DNA of 64,000 bases from Schistosoma mansoni (lineage: Eukaryota > Platyhelminthes > Trematoda > Strigeidida > Schistosomatidae): the NCBI RefSeq assembly GCF_000237925.1, contig NC_031500.1, forward strand, positions 2,766,185 through 2,830,184. Direction: 5' to 3'. Position numbers and translations under genes: made by a program. The notes below the pieces were generated by a model. That model had not been told where the DNA came from. It worked only from the letters and a program-made list of their open reading frames with translations, and searched no databases. Numbering within the stretch: the first letter of the stretch is position 1; the number at the start of each line of letters is the position of its first letter. Positions 62,185 to 64,000 of this stretch are shown in pieces.

Positions 62185-62320
62185 CCTAATTCAAATCCCG
62201 CGTGCGAGCTCGTGGATGTGCATTGCTGAGGAGTTCCATACTAGGACGAAACGGCCGTTCGGTGCTTCCAGGTTTTCCAAGGTGGCCTAGCCTAAATCGA
62301 CTCATGAATTAAACTATTAA
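62185..62320 (+). mobile_element. tRNA-headed SINE, second family, 5'-truncated
   Basis: Starts inside the B box (TTCAAATCCCGCG) and continues through a hammerhead-like core to the end GACTCATGAATTAAACTATT, shared with 36950-37115. Confidence 0.7.
62218..62266 (+). ncRNA. Hammerhead ribozyme, second SINE family, altered cleavage triplet
   Basis: CTGAGGA at 62226-62232; stem II GTTCC/AGGAC region with G-C, U-A, U-G and C-G pairs; GAAA at 62248-62251; stem III ACG/CGT with a GC loop; next base T62259, giving GUU rather than GUC. Stem I GCATTG with CGGTGC forms six pairs including two G-U. The core is intact, so weak cleavage is possible. Confidence 0.65.
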
Positions 62321-62875
62321 ATTACTACGATCTCTATAAACTATCATTCTGACAATTAACCGATAATAAATAAACAGTCTGTAATGAGCGACAACACATG
62401 TGGTGACAATCGAATGTATTTAAACACAGAATCCCCTAGTAAGCTCTGAGGACCATACAGTAAATACTTCATTTGCAAAATGTCAATCAATTGTCTCAAA
62501 CATGACTGTTCCTTTTGCAAATATCAGTCAGTCGTCTCAGACTTCATTGTTCTCTCGTTTTTACACCAATTATTCTTTATTCTCGTTCTCTTTTATTAGA
62601 TCTTCTAAGCCTTCTACCGTCAGACATTTCACTTTCGATTGATGGTATTTACTACTTATATCTGTCGACATCAGTAACATACACCACAAGTCAAATAAGG
62701 AATATACATTTTCAAGTGTTATGTAAAATGTTAAAATGCAAAGAAAGTTGAAATTTTTACAACTATTTAAAGAATTCCATTGAGATACAAGTCATGTATA
62801 AAAGTTTTTAATATTCCTTTTCTTCATTAAAACAAATTTTACACTAAAATATCAAATAATACTAATGAAAAGTCC

Positions 62876-62995
62876 CAGAGTGAACATCAACTCTGAGATG
62901 CAGGTATATCCAGCTGACGAGTCCCAAATAGGACGAAACGCGCGTCCTGGATTCCACTGACAGACACTATCCATCTTTGCTTACAATACTAATGA
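62876..62995 (+). mobile_element. Smα-like SINE fragment with intact ribozyme
   Basis: Matches the ribozyme and tail part of the elements at 2125-2362 and 18695-19010 (AACATCAACTCTGAGATG, GGATTCCACTG, CTATCCATCTTTGC). The tRNA-like head is missing, as in 5'-truncated SINE insertions. Confidence 0.8.
62901..62959 (+). ncRNA. Hammerhead ribozyme, intact
   Basis: CTGACGA 62914-62920; stem II GTCC/GGAC with a CAAATA loop; GAAA 62935-62938; stem III ACG/CGT with a CG loop; C62946 completes a GUC triplet; stem I ATCCAG with CTGGAT, six Watson-Crick pairs, plus an outer CAG/CTG helix. This matches the active Smα hammerhead design. Confidence 0.9.
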
Positions 62996-63504
62996 ATTGT
63001 TTTCATTATATTAATTTAAACCATGTTTAAAGAAATCAGGAATCGATTTTCTTCTATTTACATATCTATCACATTATAGTTCATTCATCATCATCATCCT
63101 AATGATTTTTGTTGACTACCTGCTTTGAAAGGTAACAATAGCAACGTTTCAGATCATTATTAACTATATAAATATAGTAAATAAATGAACGTGACTTTTA
63201 TTTTGCTTCATATGAGAATTTTGCAGATACTTGAGTCAACTGTCTGTTAATAACAAATCTTTCATTTTAATCAATATAATTAGTGAAAACCAGGTTACTA
63301 TAATCACTAACCTAATGTAAAATAATAAACTGAGAATGAGAATTTTATGTTATTATTTTTAGTGAATAAATGGTATTGTAGATAGATTGTATGTAGTGAA
63401 TAGATTTTACTCCCCTTTTTTTCTCATACAGTTATATTAGTCCATATATGAATTTGTAAAATCAAATTGTTGACATGAGTTATGCAAGAACTATTATCAA
63501 TATT

Positions 63505-64000
63505 TACTTACTTACTTACTTACGCCTGTTACCCCTCGTCGAGGAGCATAGGCCGCTCACCAGCATTCTCCATTCAACTCTGTCCTGAGCCTTCCTTTCC
63601 AGTTCTTTCCAGTTGTTATTCATCCTTTTCATATCTGCTTCTATTTCCCGGCGTAGTGTGTTCTTTCGCCTTCCTCTTTTCCGCTTCCCTTCCGGATTCC
63701 AATTTAAGGATTGAGTCGTGATGCACATTGGTGATTTCCTTAATGTATGTCCTATCCACTTCCAACGTCTTTTCCTAATTTCCTCTTCAGCTGGAAGCTG
63801 GTTTGTCCTCTCCCATAAAACGCTGTTGCTGATAGTACCCGGCCAATGGATGTTGAGTATTTTGCGTAGACAACTATTTATAAATACTTGTACCTTCCTG
63901 ATGATGGCCGTAGTAGTTCTCCACGTTTCAGCTCCATACAGTAGGACTGTCTTGACGTTCGTATTAAAGATTCTGACCTTGAAATTGGTTGAGAGTTGTT
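63505..64000 (-). pseudogene. RTE (second type) 3' end, runs off the window
   Basis: From 64000 leftwards the minus strand encodes the C-terminal domain: [75 protein letters not shown] and [18 protein letters not shown]. It closes with a (GTAA)n tail at about 63503-63523, the usual RTE 3' end. It is open as far as read; more of the element should lie to the right. It is the same RTE type as the 5' fragments at 20225, 42395 and 53655. Confidence 0.88.

Noticed and set aside
63482-63721. Plus-strand frame at the right end
   Set aside because: Antisense to the RTE C-terminal domain and its simple-repeat tail.

Overview
The window is AT-rich, intron-containing animal DNA from a trematode, almost certainly a Schistosoma species (the exact species cannot be fixed from sequence alone). 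The evidence is the combination of very small introns (32-38 bp) in conserved genes, tRNA-headed SINEs that carry hammerhead ribozymes (the Smα type known from schistosomes), and many relics of RTE, CR1, Ty3/Gypsy and BEL/Pao retroelements.

Host genes are few and widely spaced. On the minus strand at the left are two joined exons of an anoctamin-8-like TMEM16 gene (3579-4567), an unidentified terminal exon (6169-6354) and an uninterrupted N-terminal block of the RNA polymerase III largest subunit POLR3A (9243-10625), which stops abruptly in the conserved polymerase core next to a CR1-like element. A complete mitochondrial ATP synthase alpha gene with five exons lies at 23666-27816 (+). A complete TMEM115-like Golgi membrane protein gene with three exons lies at 34409-38043 (-), its second intron filled with retroelement fragments. 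Further splice-bounded open segments that I could not name lie at 47643-47820 (+) and 52496-52904 (-).

Everything else that can be named is mobile DNA. 7-22 kb: CR1-like and RTE copies, one with a clean nested insertion and 7-bp target duplication. 22-23.3 kb: Gypsy pol relic. 30.6-30.9 kb: a tRNA-like element with a well-formed hammerhead ribozyme. 40.5-47 kb: CR1 tail, an RTE-CR1 chimera, and an RTE element whose 1,082-codon endonuclease/reverse transcriptase frame is intact. 46.9-50.2 kb: a BEL/Pao element in two opposite-facing halves, its gag split by an LTR-like insertion. 53.6-59.6 kb: RTE 5' fragment, an internally deleted Gypsy element with both terminal repeats, and a second Gypsy gag relic. 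60-64 kb: more RTE and two hammerhead SINEs.

The most notable points are hammerhead-bearing short elements of at least three sequence types in one 64-kb stretch, the RTE-CR1 chimera, several RTE copies that keep the 5' end but lose the 3' end (the opposite of ordinary target-primed truncation), and the single intact RTE frame.
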